Positions 48,381 through 57,264 of a stretch of 64,000 bases of DNA are shown here, piece by piece. The translations under genes were made by a program, and so were the position numbers. The notes under the pieces were generated by a model. That model saw only the letters and a list, made by a program, of their open reading frames with translations, did not search any database and was not told the DNA's origin. Position 1 is the first letter of the stretch. The number at the start of each line of letters is the position of its first letter. Origin of the DNA: an uncultured Dorea sp. (GTDB taxonomy: Bacteria; Bacillota; Clostridia; Lachnospirales; Lachnospiraceae); NCBI GenBank assembly GCA_910589275.1, contig CAJUTH010000005.1, positions 55,862 to 119,861 on the forward strand. Direction: 5' to 3'.

Positions 48381-50498
48381 ATGAAAGTGCAAGGGAAAGA
48401 AGACCTGCTTTTGATTTTGAATGAACAGACATTTCCGATCATAGAGCAGATAACAATGGGTATGCCGGGAGTGTTTTTTGTCTATCGCGCAGAAGGGGAA
48501 GAGGAATTGATTTATGCAAATAATGCGCTGATTCAGATGTATGGCTGCAATACGCTGGAGGAATTTAAGGAATATACGGGTTATACCTTCCCTGGGCTGG
48601 TGCATCCGGGGGATTTAGAAAGGGTTGAGCAGAGTATTGCACATCAGATTAAAGAGGATGATAATAATCTGGATTATGTGGAGTACCGGATTATATGCAG
48701 GGATGGAAGTATCCGCTGGGTGGAGGACTACGGACATTTTGTACATACGGATGAATATGGAGATGTATTTTACGTATTTCTTGAAGATGCGACAGAGCGT
48801 TATATGAATATGCAGAAAGCAGAAGAAGTAGAGGCGCTTCTTCAGGAAAAGAGAAATGCGCTGGAGAAGCTGGAGCATGAGACTACGGCCCTTAGAATCG
48901 TACACGAAATTCTGGAATCCGGTATGTGGAGTATGGAATTTGATATAGAAGGCAGGATGGTAAGCGTATTTTGGAGCGATGAATTTCGGAGAATGGTAGG
49001 ATATCAGAATGAGGTTGATTTCCCCAATGTTCTGGAATCATGGTCTGATTTGATTCACAAGGACGAAAAGGAATATGTCCTGAAGGAATATTACAACACG
49101 ATTAAGGATTATACCGGGGAAAAGGTTTTTGACGTAGAATACAGGCTGCTTACAAAAGGCCGGGGATACCGCTGGTTTCGTACTACCGGGAAACTCTCAA
49201 GAAGAGAAGACGGGATGCCGATTTCCTATACTGGAATGTTCGTTGATATTACAGAGATAAAGAAGAGGGACTGGGAATTTCAGGAGCAGAGGAGGATGCT
49301 GGAGGAGGCTCTAAAGCAGGCGCAACGCTCTAATCAGGCAAAAACCGTTTTTCTCAATAATATGTCTCATGATATCCGGACGCCGATGAACGCAATCATT
49401 GGCTTTGCTAGTCTGGCGGCTTCCCGTATCGATGACAAGGAAGCAGTGGCGGACTATCTGTCGAAGATTATGACATCTAGCCAGCATTTGCTTTCGCTGA
49501 TAAATGACGTACTTGATATGAGTCATATTGAAAGCGGAAAAGTGCACCTGGAAGAGAAGGAATGTAATATTATGAATGTTGTCCGTGAGCTGGAGACTAT
49601 GGTACAGGCAGACATTCGAAACAAACAAATAGATTTTTTTGTAGAAACAAGGAATGTCGTGCATGAGGAGATTATCTGTGATAAGCTGCGGCTGAATCAG
49701 ATTCTTTTGAATGTGGTTGGCAATGCGTTAAAATTTACACCGCCAAAGGGAAGCGTTTATGTGTGTGTTTCAGAGATGCCGGACGCAGAGGACGGCTATG
49801 CCTGTTATGAATTTAGGATTTGGGATACCGGCATCGGAATGAGCAGAGAGTTTCTGAAAGATATTTTTGAACCGTTCGAAAGGGAACGGACATCAACTGT
49901 CAGTAAAACACAAGGTACTGGTCTTGGAATGACGATTACAAAGAGCTTTGTTGATATGATGAAGGGCTCTATTTCTGTTGAAAGCGAGGAAGGAGAGGGG
50001 ACAGAGTTTAAGATTTTACTTGCATTCCGCCTGGCGGATAGTTCTGATAGACTGGAAGAAGCAGGCGGGACAGGCGGTTTCAGAGAGGATACCGTCAATT
50101 CGTCTAATGGTTCAGAGCTTTTTGGCAAGGGAAAGACAATTCTTCTTGCAGAGGATAATGAGTTGAATCAAGAAATTGCCGTTGCAATCCTTGAAGAGAG
50201 GGGATTTGCGGTTGAGGTTGCATCCGACGGCGCTATAGCAGTGGAAAAGGTAAAGGAAGCGGAACCGGGAACCTATGATTTGATTCTGATGGATGTGCAG
50301 ATGCCGGTGATGAATGGATATGAGGCTTCCGGGAAAATTAGGAAGCTGAAGGGAAAACGTTCACGGATTCCGATTTTTGCAATGACGGCAAATGCATTTG
50401 ACGAGGATAAGAAACATGCTATGGAGGCTGGGATGAACGGGCATATTGGTAAACCGATTGAAATAGAGAAACTGGATAGGATTCTGAAAAGTTTTTAG
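48381..50498 (+). CDS. PAS-containing hybrid sensor histidine kinase / response regulator
   Basis: A 705-residue cytoplasmic protein with no membrane segments. Domains: PAS 1 (about 15-135), coiled-coil linker (145-170), PAS 2 (about 175-300), HisKA with NNMSHDIRTPMN (phospho-acceptor His330), HATPase with NQILLNVVGNALKFTP, DTGIGMS and GTGLGMTI boxes, and a C-terminal receiver (about 590-705) with phospho-acceptor Asp638 in LILMDVQMP. There is no output domain. It is an orphan here; a signal such as a small metabolite sensed through PAS is possible. A phosphotransfer partner must lie elsewhere. Confidence 0.93.
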   Translation: MKVQGKEDLLLILNEQTFPIIEQITMGMPGVFFVYRAEGEEELIYANNALIQMYGCNTLEEFKEYTGYTFPGLVHPGDLERVEQSIAHQIKEDDNNLDYVEYRIICRDGSIRWVEDYGHFVHTDEYGDVFYVFLEDATERYMNMQKAEEVEALLQEKRNALEKLEHETTALRIVHEILESGMWSMEFDIEGRMVSVFWSDEFRRMVGYQNEVDFPNVLESWSDLIHKDEKEYVLKEYYNTIKDYTGEKVFDVEYRLLTKGRGYRWFRTTGKLSRREDGMPISYTGMFVDITEIKKRDWEFQEQRRMLEEALKQAQRSNQAKTVFLNNMSHDIRTPMNAIIGFASLAASRIDDKEAVADYLSKIMTSSQHLLSLINDVLDMSHIESGKVHLEEKECNIMNVVRELETMVQADIRNKQIDFFVETRNVVHEEIICDKLRLNQILLNVVGNALKFTPPKGSVYVCVSEMPDAEDGYACYEFRIWDTGIGMSREFLKDIFEPFERERTSTVSKTQGTGLGMTITKSFVDMMKGSISVESEEGEGTEFKILLAFRLADSSDRLEEAGGTGGFREDTVNSSNGSELFGKGKTILLAEDNELNQEIAVAILEERGFAVEVASDGAIAVEKVKEAEPGTYDLILMDVQMPVMNGYEASGKIRKLKGKRSRIPIFAMTANAFDEDKKHAMEAGMNGHIGKPIEIEKLDRILKSF

Positions 50499-50548
50499 AT
50501 TTTTAATTTTTAGTGAATGACATTATAAATTAGATAACAAATAACCTT

Positions 50549-50570
50549 GAGCAGCCCCGAAGGGCTGCTC
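50549..50570. terminator. Hairpin between convergent genes
   Basis: GAGCAGCCC - CGAA - GGGCTGCTC is a perfect 9-bp stem with a tetraloop, without a good T-run on either strand. Confidence 0.55.
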
Positions 50571-50606
50571 CTAAATGGTATTAATAGTATCGGCTTGGCT
50601 TATTGG

Positions 50607-51890
50607 TTAGAACAGCTCTACACGACCAAGCAGTAGGTCTATCAGATTGCAATGGAAAATTCCGTTGTCATCATAGAAATTATGAGGAATATCCATGCGA
50701 ATAATGATTTTTTTGAAAAAGTCCTTTGTCAGTATCAACGATGCAAGTTCAGAGGATTCCTTTTTATCTGTATCCATCTGGAAAGCTGACTGGATATAGA
50801 TTTTTTTATCTGTATCATTTACAACGAAGTCAATTTCTTTTTGCACATTTGCACCACCGGTGCGGTCGGTTACAACACCGACATCAACGGAATATCCTCG
50901 ACGCAGAAGCTCGTTGTAGATGATATTCTCCATAATGTGGCCGGGGTCGTATTGACGATAATTTAATCTGGCATTACGAAGGCCGATATCCGTGTAGTAG
51001 TATTTGTTTGGATACTTGAAATAGGTTTTTCCTTTCACATCATAGCGCTTTGCCATAGAAATAAGGAACGAATCGATGATGTGCTGCACATAGTTGGAAA
51101 CCAAAGTGGAATTAACCTTTTCGTTCTTCATGCTGGTCAGCGCATTGGCAATATTCGTCGGATTGGTCAGAGAGCTGATCTGTGAAGCGAGGAAATCCAG
51201 AATGTCATTCAGAGTATCCTCACGTTCGATACCGTTGCGTTCTACAATATCCTTGACATACAGTTCGCTGTACAGAGAGGACAGGTAATCCTTTTTGTCC
51301 TTTTCATCTGTTAATGCCAGCAGGCGTGGCATGCCGCCGTAAAGCATATAGGTGTCCAGAGCCTTTCGCTCGTCACCGCCCACATGAGAGTAGAACTCTT
51401 CAAAGGACAGAGGAAATACATGGATTTGAGTAGCACGGCCGCGGAACTCTGTAGCAATGTCTTTTGACAATCCCTTTGAGTTACTGCCGGTAACGTATAC
51501 ATCCAAATTTTTATATGCTTTGAGTTCGTTCAGCATATCATAGATGGAAACTTCAATTCCACCATTTTCTATATCGATCACTGTTGTGGTAAGCTGGACC
51601 TCATCAATAAAGAGATAGAATTTCTCATCTTTCTTCTCTGCAACAAGGTCCTCGACATATTCACAAAGCGTGATTGGATTTCTGAACTTATAGTAACGTC
51701 TCTGATCCAATTCGATTTTTATAATGTGGTCTTCCGGAATACCCTGTGAGAGAAGGTACTCATAGAACAAGTCAAACAGTAATACCGACTTTCCACAGCG
51801 GCGGATACCGGTAATTACCTTGACTTCGCCGTTCCACATATGATGAATCATGCGATTCAAATAGGGATCTCGTTTAATCATTTTAGTCAC
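50607..51890 (-). CDS. ATPase of the AAA_14 / DUF4143 family
   Basis: A 427-residue protein: Walker A GIRRCGKSVLL (about 28-38), Walker B FYLFIDEVQL (about 92-101), sensor VYVTGSNSKGLSKDIATEFRGR, then the C-terminal DUF4143 domain from about 220, with VDVGVVTDRTGGANVQKEIDFVV resembling a PD-(D/E)xK nuclease-like end. Such proteins are widespread in Clostridia and Bacteroidetes, and their role is unclear. It stands alone, with GAGGTG before ATG 51890. Confidence 0.92.
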   Translation of the reverse strand: MTKMIKRDPYLNRMIHHMWNGEVKVITGIRRCGKSVLLFDLFYEYLLSQGIPEDHIIKIELDQRRYYKFRNPITLCEYVEDLVAEKKDEKFYLFIDEVQLTTTVIDIENGGIEVSIYDMLNELKAYKNLDVYVTGSNSKGLSKDIATEFRGRATQIHVFPLSFEEFYSHVGGDERKALDTYMLYGGMPRLLALTDEKDKKDYLSSLYSELYVKDIVERNGIEREDTLNDILDFLASQISSLTNPTNIANALTSMKNEKVNSTLVSNYVQHIIDSFLISMAKRYDVKGKTYFKYPNKYYYTDIGLRNARLNYRQYDPGHIMENIIYNELLRRGYSVDVGVVTDRTGGANVQKEIDFVVNDTDKKIYIQSAFQMDTDKKESSELASLILTKDFFKKIIIRMDIPHNFYDDNGIFHCNLIDLLLGRVELF

Positions 51891-52228
51891 CTCGTACTTG
51901 CGACGATTACGTTGCTACTTTCTTGTGTAGTATACCACGAATTTCTCAAATTATCAATTGCACTGCAGAAAGTTCATAATAAAGTTACGATACGCCGTTT
52001 TATTTCCATTTTTCCGGATAAAATCCACCTTTCTCAGGCTATGTGGATTACCTGCTTTCCAAGAATCGGAGGCATTTTTATGCGTTCAAAACGGTCATAA
52101 TCAGTCAAAGGTAATTAAATTTGTGCAAAATCACCTAAAATGAGTTTGAATTTTTGTGAAATAATATGATTGAAATTGAATGAGTTTGATGTTATAGTAA
52201 TACCAGAAAGAAAACAGGAGGGAAAAAG
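51891..52228. other. Divergent intergenic region upstream of fruK
   Basis: This 338-bp stretch holds the fruK promoter and two copies of TGAGTTTGA (52141-52149 and 52181-52189), 40 bases apart. No coding frame is convincing. Confidence 0.5.
52170..52198 (+). promoter_or_regulatory. fruK promoter
   Basis: TTGAAA, 17 bases, TATAGT. One copy of the TGAGTTTGA repeat lies in the spacer, the other 40 bases upstream, compatible with repressor sites. Confidence 0.6.
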
Positions 52229-53140
52229 ATGATTTACACAGTTACTTTTAATCCATCCCTTGACTACATCGTATCAGTGGAAGATTTTAAGCTTGGGCTT
52301 ACCAACCGCACCAGCTCGGAGTTGATGCTTCCCGGAGGAAAAGGGATTAACGTATCCACAGTGCTGATGAATCTTGGAATTGAGAGCACGGCGCTTGGAT
52401 TTGTGGCCGGATTTACCGGAGACGAGATTGTGAGAAGATTGAAAGAAATGGGTGTGAAGACTGGATTTATCCGGACCCCGGAAGGAATTTCGAGGATCAA
52501 TCTGAAGCTGAAGTCCATTGACGGGACGGAGATTAACGGAATGGGGCCGGATATCAGCAGCGAGAACACACAGAAGCTGATGGAACAGCTTGACAGTTTA
52601 AGAGAAGGCGACGTGTTGTTTCTGTCGGGAAGCATCCCGGCAGCCATGCCGGACGACGCTTACCAGAAGATCATGAAGCAGCTTGACGGCCGGGGCGTAC
52701 AAATTGTGGTGGACGCCACCAAAGACCTTCTGCTGAATGTGCTGGAGTACCATCCGTTCCTGATCAAGCCGAACAACCATGAGCTGGGCGAGATCTTCGG
52801 CGTTTCGCTTAAGACAAGGGAGGACGTGGTTCCCTATGGCAGGAAGCTTCAGGAGAAGGGCGCGGTAAACGTGCTGGTATCCATGGCGGGAGAGGGCGCG
52901 GTATTAATCGACGCCGAGGGTAATGTACACAGCGCGCCAGCGCCGGAGGGAATTCTGGTCAACGGAGTAGGGGCCGGAGATTCCATGGTGGCAGGATTTA
53001 TGGCGGGCTGGATGGAGAAGCAGGATTACGAGTACGCGTTCCATATGGGCGTGTCGGCGGGAAGCGCCAGCGCATTTTCTGAAAATCTGGCAACAAGGGA
53101 AGAAATCGAAGCGGTTTACCGTCAGGTTGCCGGCAGATAG
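52229..53140 (+). CDS. fruK: 1-phosphofructokinase
   Basis: A 303-residue PfkB-family kinase that converts fructose-1-phosphate to fructose-1,6-bisphosphate. Motifs: TFNPSLDYIV opening, LPGGKGINVSTVL (about 34-46), IKPNNHELGEIFG, and the late GVGAGDSMVAGFMAG with the catalytic Asp (about 252). Related tagatose-6-phosphate kinases share these motifs, but the next gene is a fructose PTS. AGGAGGGAAAAAG precedes the start. It is in an operon with fruA. Confidence 0.95.
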   Translation: MIYTVTFNPSLDYIVSVEDFKLGLTNRTSSELMLPGGKGINVSTVLMNLGIESTALGFVAGFTGDEIVRRLKEMGVKTGFIRTPEGISRINLKLKSIDGTEINGMGPDISSENTQKLMEQLDSLREGDVLFLSGSIPAAMPDDAYQKIMKQLDGRGVQIVVDATKDLLLNVLEYHPFLIKPNNHELGEIFGVSLKTREDVVPYGRKLQEKGAVNVLVSMAGEGAVLIDAEGNVHSAPAPEGILVNGVGAGDSMVAGFMAGWMEKQDYEYAFHMGVSAGSASAFSENLATREEIEAVYRQVAGR

Positions 53141-53224
53141 ACAAAAAGGATTTCATTTGTATGACGGATATAGAGTACACAAGAGTAAGAAGGAAAGAAA
53201 AAGGAGAGCAAGGAGGACGAACAC

Positions 53225-55144
53225 ATGAGAATCACAGACTTACTGGATAAGAGAAGTATTTCTCTGGACGGAGCGCCGAAGAATAAGCAGGAGGCGCTGG
53301 ATCAGGCGATCGCGCTGATGAAGGACAGTGACAAGATCAACGATCAGGAAGCGTACCGCAGACAGGTGTACAAGAGGGAAGAAGAGGGAACCACCGGCAT
53401 TGGTATGGGCATCGCGATCCCTCACGGCAAATGTAACGCAGTTGACAGGCCGGGACTGGCGGCTATGGTGATCAAGGACGGCGTGGATTTTGATTCTCTG
53501 GACGGAGCACCTGTAGACCTTCTGTTTTTGATTGCGGCGCCGGATACCGAGGATAACATTCATCTGGAGGTTTTGAGTAAGCTGTCCATGATGCTGATGG
53601 ACGATGATTTTACCCAGTCTCTGAAAAACGCTTCTTCCGTAGACGAGTTTATGGACATCATCAATAAGGCGGACGAGGCGCGGCCGGACTTAAACGAGCA
53701 GTTTGGCGGAAGCGGGCCGGAGCAGGCGGAAGATAAGCAGGTGAAGATCTTGGCCGTGACCGGATGCCCCACAGGAATCGCCCATACATATATGGCGGCC
53801 GAGGGAATCGAGAAGGCAGCTAAGGCGAAGGGATGCTTTGTAAAGGTGGAGACCAGAGGTTCCGGCGGCGCGAAGAACGTACTTACGGCAAAGGAGATCG
53901 AGGAAGCGGACGGCATCATCGTTGCGGCAGATACGCAGGTTCCGATGGATCGGTTCAATGGGAAAAAGGTGATCGTCTGTCAGGTGTCCGACGGCATCAG
54001 CAAGGCGGATCAACTGGTAGACCGTGTGATCAGCGGGGATGTGCCGGTCTTTAAGAGCGACAATGCGGCGGCGCAGACAGCTTCCCAAGGAAAGCAGTCC
54101 GGCGGGATCGGACACCAGATTTATACCCAGCTTATGAACGGCGTGTCCCACATGCTTCCTTTCGTAGTGGGCGGCGGTATCCTGATCGCGATCGCATTCT
54201 TGATTGACGGATTCTGCGTGGATATGAACGCCCTTGCAGAGGTGGAGAGGGCGAACTTTGGTACGATTACCCCGGTTGCGGCTTTATTTAAAAATATCGG
54301 CGGCGTAGCCTTCGGCTTCATGCTCCCGGTACTGGCGGGATTTATCGCTATGGCCATCGGCGACAGGCCGGCGCTGGCGGTTGGTTTTGTAGGCGGCATG
54401 ATGGCGGCAAACGGAAGCTCTGGTTTCCTTGGCGCGCTGGTGGCTGGTTTTGCGGCTGGATATATCATCAAAGGGCTGATCAAGGTATGTGAGAAGCTCC
54501 CGGATGCGCTGGAGAAGATCGCGCCGGTACTCCTTTACCCATTGCTTGGAATCCTGTTTATGGGACTTTTGATGACATTTATCGTAGAGCCTGTTATGGG
54601 CGCGGTGAACGGAGCCATGAATAACGGCCTGATGAGCATGAGCGGCTCAAGTAAGGTAGTCTTGGGACTGATTCTTGGCGGCATGATGGCAATTGACATG
54701 GGAGGCCCGTTCAACAAGGCGGCTTATGTATTCGGTACGGCGGCAATCGCGGCGGGCAACTACGACATTATGGCGGCAGTTATGATCGGCGGTATGGTTC
54801 CTCCATGCGGAATCGCACTTGCAACCCTTCTGTTTAAGAATAAATTTACCAAGGCGGAGCGGGAATCCGGACCGACCAACTTCATCATGGGCCTTGCATT
54901 TATCACCGAAGGCGCGATTCCATTCGCGGCGGCAGACCCGCTCCATGTGCTTCCTTCCTGTGTGGCCGGCTCGGCAGTTGCGGGAGCGTTGTCCATGGCG
55001 TTTGGATGTACCTTGATGGCTCCTCACGGCGGAATCTTCGTATTCCCGGTAGTTGGAAACGCCCTGATGTACATTGTAGCGCTGGTTGTGGGAACCATCG
55101 TAAGCGCAGCGCTCTTGGGAGTGCTTAAGAAAAAAGCGGCTTAA
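53225..55144 (+). CDS. fruA: PTS fructose transporter subunit IIABC
   Basis: A 639-residue fused permease that imports fructose and phosphorylates it to fructose-1-phosphate. Domains: EIIA (1-150) with the phospho-His in IAIPHGKC (about 65), a short linker, EIIB (about 170-270) with the phospho-Cys in VTGCPTGIAHTYMAAE (about 181), and EIIC from about 300 with eight or more helices. AAGGAGGACGAACAC precedes ATG 53225. It follows fruK by 84 bases. Two hairpin elements follow the stop. Confidence 0.96.
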   Translation: MRITDLLDKRSISLDGAPKNKQEALDQAIALMKDSDKINDQEAYRRQVYKREEEGTTGIGMGIAIPHGKCNAVDRPGLAAMVIKDGVDFDSLDGAPVDLLFLIAAPDTEDNIHLEVLSKLSMMLMDDDFTQSLKNASSVDEFMDIINKADEARPDLNEQFGGSGPEQAEDKQVKILAVTGCPTGIAHTYMAAEGIEKAAKAKGCFVKVETRGSGGAKNVLTAKEIEEADGIIVAADTQVPMDRFNGKKVIVCQVSDGISKADQLVDRVISGDVPVFKSDNAAAQTASQGKQSGGIGHQIYTQLMNGVSHMLPFVVGGGILIAIAFLIDGFCVDMNALAEVERANFGTITPVAALFKNIGGVAFGFMLPVLAGFIAMAIGDRPALAVGFVGGMMAANGSSGFLGALVAGFAAGYIIKGLIKVCEKLPDALEKIAPVLLYPLLGILFMGLLMTFIVEPVMGAVNGAMNNGLMSMSGSSKVVLGLILGGMMAIDMGGPFNKAAYVFGTAAIAAGNYDIMAAVMIGGMVPPCGIALATLLFKNKFTKAERESGPTNFIMGLAFITEGAIPFAAADPLHVLPSCVAGSAVAGALSMAFGCTLMAPHGGIFVFPVVGNALMYIVALVVGTIVSAALLGVLKKKAA

Positions 55145-55179
55145 ATCAGCAGCGTCTTCTAAAGCATGCCTTGGCGGAC

Positions 55180-55361
55180 GCGGATGGAAAAAGAAAAACA
55201 TAGCCGCGCAGACGGAGTAACATTACGCTGAACTAACGGCCAACGCAGGCTAAAGCACTCAGGAATGCCTTCGTGCCAAAGCCTGTGTAAGCCGTTATTT
55301 CATCTTCATTAAAAGCACTCCTAAATTGTCTGCTTAACTATGTTTTTCTTTTTCCATCCGC
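55180..55361 (+). repeat. 182-nt hairpin element D1
   Basis: Arms of 34 nt: the outer 24 bases (55180-55203, 55338-55361) are perfectly complementary, then four non-pairing or wobble positions and GCAGAC/GTCTGC. The 114-base core has GGCTAAAGCACTCAGGAATG, CCTTCGTGCC and AAAGCCTG, paired with CAGGCTAAAG. Confidence 0.8.
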
Positions 55362-55408
55362 TGTCTTCTGGCTATTTTCAGGATCAATGTTAGCTAAGCC
55401 ATAGAACA

Positions 55409-55590
55409 GCTGGCATCCATGACAGATGAATTTCGCATGGGAATTTAAGGGGCGCATTTAGCGAAGGCGAAATCCACTGCTTAGGAAGGCTTGACGCGAA
55501 GGTATTCCTGAGCGTCTTAGCCGAACTTAGCAGTTAGTTTGCCGCAGCGTTGCCCCGCCCGGGCGGGATTCATCTGTCTTGGATTCCGGC
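55409..55590 (-). repeat. 182-nt hairpin element D2
   Basis: Arms 55409-55441 and 55558-55590 pair over 33 positions, 26 Watson-Crick, four G-T wobbles and three mismatches. The 116-base core on the minus strand has AACTAACTGCTAAG, GACGCTCAGGAATACCTTCG and a return strand. The inner part is most similar to element A. Confidence 0.75.
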
Positions 55591-55601
55591 GTCCGCTGAA
55601 C

Positions 55602-55624
55602 TATACTTAACGAACTGCTAATGC
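55602..55624 (-). repeat. 23-nt motif, copy 6
   Basis: TATACTTAACGAACTGCTAA then TGC; 21 of 23 identical to 9059-9081. It lies just outside element D2, as 9059 does outside element A. Confidence 0.65.
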
Positions 55625-55674
55625 TCCTTTTTCCATCTGCGTCCGCTTACAAAAACGCACCGCGCGGATTAGGC

Positions 55675-56412
55675 TTATTTTTCGGAATACAGATACTCTA
55701 TATATTCTGCCGCCATATCCATCCGCGGAGAATTTTTGATTACACCGAGATATACGTCGTCTTCAAACCCGGCTTCTTTTATCAGCCCTTTTTGCGACAG
55801 GAGGAGTCCCATGGGAAATTCTTCCGTCACAGCTTGGTAGGACAGGGATTCGTCCAGCATCATATCCTCCGTATTGTCTTCTAATATGACCGTATTGGTG
55901 GTAAGATAGGGCTTCCATTCCGCCGCGGCTTCGGGCTTTGCCTCATGGAGCAGATTTTCGATGTTGCAGAGATACCCACTCTGCGAGAATGCGTCAAACG
56001 CCTCTTTGTCCATGAGCACTACGTCCAGTTGCTCGTCGTCGATGGAAGCGATGATTTTGATGCGGGAAGCGTAGGTGTATTCATGGTTAGGATCATCCGG
56101 GTTATCGGTAAGATACAGCCCCGCATATAGCTTCAGCTCTGTTTTGGAAGGGCTGGCGCCTAAAAAATCAAGGAAACCGCCGTTTAGCTCATCTGTGAGC
56201 TGCCCGCCCGCGGATACATTTACAAGGCCGGTATATAACAGAGTGTCTTTTTCGGAAAAATGGCCGTATAGCGTGTAACCGATGATGTATATAAAAATCA
56301 GGCAGATTACGATTGGCAGTTTATAATAATCCCAGATATATTGTATTTTCTGTTTCCCATGAAGCCGGCTTAAGCAGCCGCCGTGGGGGGGAGTATATTT
56401 TCTGAAGTTCAT
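55675..56412 (-). CDS. Membrane-anchored protein of unknown function
   Basis: A 245-residue protein: a cytoplasmic N-terminus, one membrane helix at about 32-50 (LPIVICLIFIYIIGYTLYG), and an extracytoplasmic domain of about 190 residues. It includes LDVVLMDKEAFDAFSQSGYL and LLLSQKGLIKEAGFEDDVYLGV, faintly reminiscent of a solute-binding-protein lobe. I do not recognise the family with certainty. It lies downstream of the YesL gene on the same strand, next to the fructan locus, so a link with it is plausible. Confidence 0.7.
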   Translation of the reverse strand: MNFRKYTPPHGGCLSRLHGKQKIQYIWDYYKLPIVICLIFIYIIGYTLYGHFSEKDTLLYTGLVNVSAGGQLTDELNGGFLDFLGASPSKTELKLYAGLYLTDNPDDPNHEYTYASRIKIIASIDDEQLDVVLMDKEAFDAFSQSGYLCNIENLLHEAKPEAAAEWKPYLTTNTVILEDNTEDMMLDESLSYQAVTEEFPMGLLLSQKGLIKEAGFEDDVYLGVIKNSPRMDMAAEYIEYLYSEK

Positions 56413-56571
56413 TTTTTTCCCTTTTTCCTGTTTTCATATTGAAATTGCTGTTCCCGCGAAGCGGCGGGCCGGGGGCCATGCCTGCATAGCTATCTGGCGG
56501 CTGCCGCGGGACTTTGGCTATTGAAGGCTGGGCGGTTGATATAGCGCCGCCAAAGGTACGGTGGTCTGGGA

Positions 56572-57219
56572 TTACTGCGGCTCGGCTGCCGCGTCTGCGT
56601 GTTCTTCGCTTTTTGTCTGGCAGAGCGCCAGAATATTGGACAGCAGATAAGAGCAGAGCAGCGCGCAGAGACCCTCCCCGAAAATAACGGCCGGGGTAAA
56701 GATGCGGACGATAACCAGAAGCATTACAAAGTAAACGACCGCCATCAACAGGGTGCAGAACAGAAAACGCGCGCCGATCAGCAGGGAGTTTTTGAACATA
56801 GCGCCTATGGTGTTGTCAAATCTCGCAAGAAGCGGGAAGATATACATCAGGATAACGGCGTAGGCGGCCGCGGCAACAAAGAAGACTGCGGTGCAAAGCG
56901 TCCAGAACACATTTTCAAACCGCATATGATACAGCACATACCCGTCGATACCGAGGACGACTCCTACAACAAGCAGAATCAGCCATATCGCAGTACCCTG
57001 CCGGAGATTTTCCTTAAAGGAGTGGAAGAAAGCTTTCGTAAGGCTGCCTTCTTCGTTTTTTGCTATTTTTAATGTAACATAGAACAGCGCGGTGGTGGAA
57101 GCGCCGATGGTTACAATAGGAATGCAGCAGATAAACCACAGGATATTCAGGTAGACGCTGTAAACGATTTTGTTAATAAACTGCAGAACGGGGCCGTCCA
57201 GATTAAATAAATTACGCAT
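56572..57219 (-). CDS. YesL family (DUF624) membrane protein
   Basis: A 215-residue protein with about five helices and the DUF624 signature: NLDGPVLQFINKIVYSVYLNILW, then CCIPIVTIGASTTALFYVTLKI (about 34-55) and a late LLARFDN segment. YesL proteins are of unknown function and regularly accompany Lpl/Ytc-type sugar importers, as here. AGGAGGAATATT precedes ATG 57219; it is 45 bases after the LacI regulator on the same strand. Confidence 0.9.
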   Translation of the reverse strand: MRNLFNLDGPVLQFINKIVYSVYLNILWFICCIPIVTIGASTTALFYVTLKIAKNEEGSLTKAFFHSFKENLRQGTAIWLILLVVGVVLGIDGYVLYHMRFENVFWTLCTAVFFVAAAAYAVILMYIFPLLARFDNTIGAMFKNSLLIGARFLFCTLLMAVVYFVMLLVIVRIFTPAVIFGEGLCALLCSYLLSNILALCQTKSEEHADAAAEPQ

Positions 57220-57264
57220 AATATTCCTCCTAAAATTGTAAAAGGCAGTTGTCTGGGAAACCGG

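Larger units (their letters stand above)
55174..55646. repeat. Composite of two inverted hairpin elements inside outer arms
   Basis: GCGGACGCGGATGGAAAAAG (55174-55193) pairs with 55627-55646 at 19 of 20 Watson-Crick positions plus one G-T. Between these arms lie elements D1 (plus) and D2 (minus) in opposite orientation. The left outer arm shares 14 bases with the arm of D1, so two alternative foldings exist. The 530-bp gap has no coding frame. Confidence 0.75.
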
